From NCBI GenBank assembly GCA_902470895.1, contig CABRID010000036.1:1-18777 (forward strand): a stretch of DNA of 18,777 bases. Direction: 5' to 3'. The notes beneath the pieces are model-generated. The model did no database searches. It saw only the letters and a list, made by a program, of their open reading frames with translations, and was not told the DNA's origin. The stretch is from an uncultured Collinsella sp. (GTDB lineage Bacteria > Actinomycetota > Coriobacteriia > Coriobacteriales > Coriobacteriaceae). Every line of letters begins with the position of its first letter. The first letter of the stretch is position 1. Of this stretch, positions 15,900-18,777 are shown piece by piece. The translations under genes and the position numbers were made by a program.

Positions 15900-17672
15900 A
15901 TGCTGAAGAGGTTTTTGTCTTATTACAAGCCCCAGATGGGGCTTTTTGTTGCTGATACTGTTTGCGCTCTGGTGCTTGCTGCTATTGACCTGGCGTTTCC
16001 TATCATTCTGCGCAATCTGACCGGTGGGCTCTTTACCCAGGGTCAGGTTGCCATTATGCAGGCGCTCGGTATGATCGCGGTGGGCTTGGTGCTGATGTAT
16101 GCCATCCGCTGCGCCTGCCGCTACTTTGTGAGCTATTGGGGCCACGTGATGGGCGCGCGCATGGAGTCCAAGATGCGCGAGGACCTGTTCGACCAGTATG
16201 AGCGCTTTAGCTTTGCGTACTTCGATCGCAACAGCTCGGGCGATATGATGAGCCGCGTGGTCAACGACCTGTTCGATATCTGCGAGGCGGCACATCACGT
16301 GCCCGAGTGGATCATCATCTGCGGCATCGAGATCATCGGCTCGTTTGTGATCCTCTTTACCATCGCCCCGGTGCTGGCGCTTGCCATGGCCGTGGTGGCG
16401 GCGGCGTTTGCGGTCATCATGTTTTGGCAGAACATGCGCATGCGCGAGGTCTTTAGCGACAACCGCAAAAAGATCAGCGGCATCAATGCACAGCTGCAGG
16501 ATTCGCTGGCGGGCATGCGCGTGGTCAAGAGCTTTGCCAATGAGGAGACCGAACGCTTCAAGTTCCGCGCCTCCAACAATCGCTATCTTTCGTCCAAGGA
16601 GAACATGTATCACGCCATGGGCGTCTATACTGCGACGTATGGCCTGCTCTCGGGCGTGCTCTATGTGATCGTGGTGCTGCTGGGCGGCTGGCTGGTCGCC
16701 CAGGGGCAGCTGCAAGCGGTCGATATGGCGACCTTCGCTCTCTATATTTCGCTGTTCTGCACGCCGCTCGAGACACTCGTTAATTCGGCCGAAACGTATC
16801 AGAAGGCTATCGCCGGCTTTAAGCGTATGGACGAGGTGCTCTCGACCGCGCCGGATATCCAGGACAAGCCGGGCGCTACGGATCTGCAGGTGACTGCCGG
16901 CGCCGTGGAGTATCACGACGTGTGCTTTAACTACGAGGATGTCGAGCTGGGCGAGGGCGATGCCGACGAGCGTCCCGTTATCGACCATATGGACCTGTCC
17001 ATCAAGCCCGGGCAGACCATCGCTTTGGTTGGCCCTTCGGGCGGCGGCAAGTCCACGACCTGTTCGCTGCTGCCGCGCTTTTATGACGTGGCTACCGGAT
17101 CCATTAGCATCGACGGCCAGGACGTGCGTGATGTGACGCAGCAGAGCCTGCGTCGCGCCATCGGCCTGGTGCAGCAGGATGTCTATCTGTTTGACGGTAC
17201 GATTGGCGAGAACATCGCCTACGGCAAGCCGAGCGCTACGGCGGAAGAGATCGCCGACGCCGCCCGTCGCGCCAATATCGATACCTTTATCGAATCGCTT
17301 CCACAGGGCTACGACACCGTGGTGGGCGAGCGCGGCAGCCGTCTTTCGGGCGGACAGAAGCAGCGCGTTGCCATCGCGCGCGTGTTTCTCAAGAACCCCA
17401 AGATCCTGATCTTGGACGAGGCGACGAGTGCTTTGGATAACGAGAGCGAGGAGGCGGTGCAGGAGTCGCTCGAAGAGCTGGCACGCGGCCGTACCACAAT
17501 CATCATCGCCCACCGTCTCTCGACCATTAAACACGCCGATGAGATTGCGACCGTTGAGCATGGTCGCGTTGTGGAACGTGGCACGCATGAACAGCTTCTC
17601 GCCCGTGGCGGCACCTATGCCCGTTACTATCGAATGCAGTTCGAAGGTGCGCGTGCGCACGAGCTCGACTGA
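15900..17672 (+). CDS. ABC exporter, fused membrane and ATPase domains (MsbA/lipid-multidrug type)
   Basis: A half-transporter of 590 residues expected to work as a dimer, exporting a lipid, drug or peptide; the substrate cannot be told. The membrane domain (about 1-310) has six hydrophobic segments beginning FVADTVCALVLAAIDLAFP, and the coupling-helix region YFDRNSSGDMMSRVVNDL. The ATPase domain has Walker A GPSGGGKST, Q-loop LVQQDVYLFDGTIGENIAYG, signature LSGGQKQR, Walker B ILILDEATSALD and H-loop IIAHRLST. The ATG at 15900 matches the usual family start (MLKRFLSYYKP) and has AAGG five bases upstream. An in-frame ATG at 15801 inside the palindromic element has a stronger GGAGGG and would add 33 basic residues of non-family sequence. 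Confidence 0.93.
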   Translation: MLKRFLSYYKPQMGLFVADTVCALVLAAIDLAFPIILRNLTGGLFTQGQVAIMQALGMIAVGLVLMYAIRCACRYFVSYWGHVMGARMESKMREDLFDQYERFSFAYFDRNSSGDMMSRVVNDLFDICEAAHHVPEWIIICGIEIIGSFVILFTIAPVLALAMAVVAAAFAVIMFWQNMRMREVFSDNRKKISGINAQLQDSLAGMRVVKSFANEETERFKFRASNNRYLSSKENMYHAMGVYTATYGLLSGVLYVIVVLLGGWLVAQGQLQAVDMATFALYISLFCTPLETLVNSAETYQKAIAGFKRMDEVLSTAPDIQDKPGATDLQVTAGAVEYHDVCFNYEDVELGEGDADERPVIDHMDLSIKPGQTIALVGPSGGGKSTTCSLLPRFYDVATGSISIDGQDVRDVTQQSLRRAIGLVQQDVYLFDGTIGENIAYGKPSATAEEIADAARRANIDTFIESLPQGYDTVVGERGSRLSGGQKQRVAIARVFLKNPKILILDEATSALDNESEEAVQESLEELARGRTTIIIAHRLSTIKHADEIATVEHGRVVERGTHEQLLARGGTYARYYRMQFEGARAHELD

Positions 17673-17691
17673 TTGATATGACAGGAAGTTT

Positions 17692-18657
17692 ATGGCTGAC
17701 AAGAACCCTTTGACTCCGGAAGAAGTGACGGAGTTATTCTCCGAAATCGATGCATCCGGCGTCTTGGATCCTACGCTTGCCAAAAAGCGTACCGAGCGCA
17801 TGCGTGAGAAGGAGGCTGCGGCCAAGCGCGGTGACAAAGCGGCGCTAGCACAGCTGCGCAGCGAGGACCGCGCGAGCCAGGCAAAACATATCGACCCGCT
17901 GTCCGAGGACGATCCTTCGGGCTCGCAGGCGAGCCATACCATTACGAAGACCGCGATGGCCGTGGTCATCGGTATTTTGGTGCTGATCGTGGGCATGCAG
18001 ATCGGCTACGGCGTGATGCGCCGTCTGAATACCGCCAACCTGTCCGAGAGCGTTTCGGTTGATACCGTTTCTACAGCACTCAAGGGTGGACTCGAGTGGG
18101 GCAACGGCTTTACGCAGTTCCCGCTCGACTTTACCGTCGATGAAGCCGATGAGCGTACGGGCACGGTCGAGGTGACGGTGTTGGACACATCGTCTGCCAA
18201 CGAGCTCGAGCTGCTGTCCAACGGGCAGATCCAGGCCGCGGCGCTTGCGACCAACGCGCTGCTCAACGACAAGATCGACCGCGTGGTGTATAACGTTCAC
18301 GCCTATATCGACGAGGATAGCAACATTCAGCACGATTCCTTCTTTGGCATGTTCCCCGCGCGGGGCCACCAGAGCGCCATTTTGACGTTCGTGTGGACCA
18401 AGAGCTCATCCAACGCCACGAGTATCGACTGGAAGATGCGCATCGTGAGTATGGATGACACCATCGCCGAGCGCATTCAGAAGCAGGTGAACTCGGTGTC
18501 GTCGTTGATTGAGGACCCGGTGGTGAGCCAGACCAAGATTGACGAGGAAAAGGCCGAGCGTGACCTGGAACATCGTCTGCATGGCCGCGAGATTTTCCGC
18601 GGCGGCAAGCCCGATCGCACACCGTCCGAACTGCTGGAGCAGGACAAGAAAAAATAA
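17692..18657 (+). CDS. Single-pass membrane protein of unknown function
   Basis: I do not recognise a family. The 321-residue product has a charged cytoplasmic N-terminal part (about 1-80; Glu/Lys/Arg-rich, TLAKKRTERMREKEAAAKRG), one hydrophobic helix at about 84-106 (AMAVVIGILVLIVGMQIGYG), then an outward domain with alternating strands (GTVEVTVLDTSSANELELLS, SAILTFVWTKSS) and an Arg/Lys/Asp-rich C-terminal tail. The ATG has AGGAAG upstream. It starts 19 bases after the ABC exporter stop, so it is probably cotranscribed and may be an accessory protein of that exporter. That is context only. A clean terminator follows. Confidence 0.8.
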   Translation: MADKNPLTPEEVTELFSEIDASGVLDPTLAKKRTERMREKEAAAKRGDKAALAQLRSEDRASQAKHIDPLSEDDPSGSQASHTITKTAMAVVIGILVLIVGMQIGYGVMRRLNTANLSESVSVDTVSTALKGGLEWGNGFTQFPLDFTVDEADERTGTVEVTVLDTSSANELELLSNGQIQAAALATNALLNDKIDRVVYNVHAYIDEDSNIQHDSFFGMFPARGHQSAILTFVWTKSSSNATSIDWKMRIVSMDDTIAERIQKQVNSVSSLIEDPVVSQTKIDEEKAERDLEHRLHGREIFRGGKPDRTPSELLEQDKKK

Positions 18658-18663
18658 GAGGCC

Positions 18664-18704
18664 ATCATCCCGCGTGAGCCACAAGCCCCGCGGGATGATT
18701 TTTT
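18664..18704 (+). terminator. Terminator after the exporter/membrane-protein operon
   Basis: A perfect 11-bp stem, ATCATCCCGCG (18664-18674) with 18689-18699, has a 14-base loop and ends in six Ts. The IS end starts two bases after the T-run. Confidence 0.9.
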
Positions 18705-18706
18705 AA

Positions 18707-18777
18707 GGCTCTGTTAGACCAGGATTGACATGCCGACCTGCCGGCTAACTCGCCGTCTCCCCATCGGGCGCCGGCGT
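18707..18777. mobile_element. Terminus of a second copy of the insertion sequence
   Basis: Bases 18707-18731 are the exact inverted match of 28-52; the inner sequence beyond 18731 differs from that beyond base 28 on the left. This fits opposite ends (left and right) of one IS type present in two copies with the same orientation, one on each side. The repeat contains TTGACA (18725-18730), a perfect -35 hexamer facing into the element. The transposase is outside the window. Confidence 0.6.

Noticed and set aside
15582..17996. 804-codon open frame on the minus strand opposite the ABC exporter
   Set aside because: The plus strand encodes a complete ABC exporter with all motifs; the minus frame is His/Arg-rich shadow sequence.

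Overview
The window looks like a complete contig, or a region cut at repeats, from a GC-rich Gram-positive actinobacterium, most likely a Collinsella-like member of the Coriobacteriia. This rests on the GC-rich third codon positions, sortase-anchored isopeptide pilins, several TTG/GTG starts and the rpsF-ssb-rpsR-rplI-dnaB order. The genus is inferred from general resemblance, not from a database match.

Layout. Bases 1-52 and 18707-18777 carry the two arms of a perfect 25-bp inverted repeat (28-52 and 18707-18731), best read as ends of two copies of one insertion sequence lying outside the window. The left copy cuts the 5' end off a large surface adhesin gene (to 2155). Two related isopeptide pilin genes follow on the plus strand (2148-3794 and 3918-5723), forming a pilus or surface-fibre locus without a sortase in view. 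A bidirectional terminator (5755-5801) separates it from two minus-strand genes: a secreted or membrane-anchored bactofilin-like repeat protein (5847-6992) and a TRIC/UPF0126 cation-channel family protein (7099-7788).

The stretch 7789-8157 has no gene. It holds three tandem hairpins and an orphan copy of a tRNA-Ser 3' end. Two minus-strand tRNA-Ser genes follow (CGA and GGA anticodons), each with its own terminator, behind a good promoter at 8404-8432. A leader of about 460 bases then precedes the replication/translation cluster rpsF-ssb-rpsR-rplI (8892-10580), closed by a strong terminator. Next come dnaB, purA, purD and a Nudix ADP-ribose pyrophosphatase-like gene: replicative helicase, two purine biosynthesis enzymes and a nucleotide-hydrolysing enzyme. 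A 98-bp imperfect palindromic element resembling a MITE (15755-15852) lies directly before an ABC exporter gene and carries its own Shine-Dalgarno and ATG in frame with it. A single-pass membrane protein of unknown function ends the coding part, followed by a clean terminator and the second IS end.

The core from rpsF to the last membrane protein is ordinary housekeeping chromosome. The accessory interest is in the IS-truncated pilus locus with its three different sorting signals, the tRNA-Ser fragment with hairpins, and the palindromic element before the exporter. I did not find a convincing new defence or mobile system.
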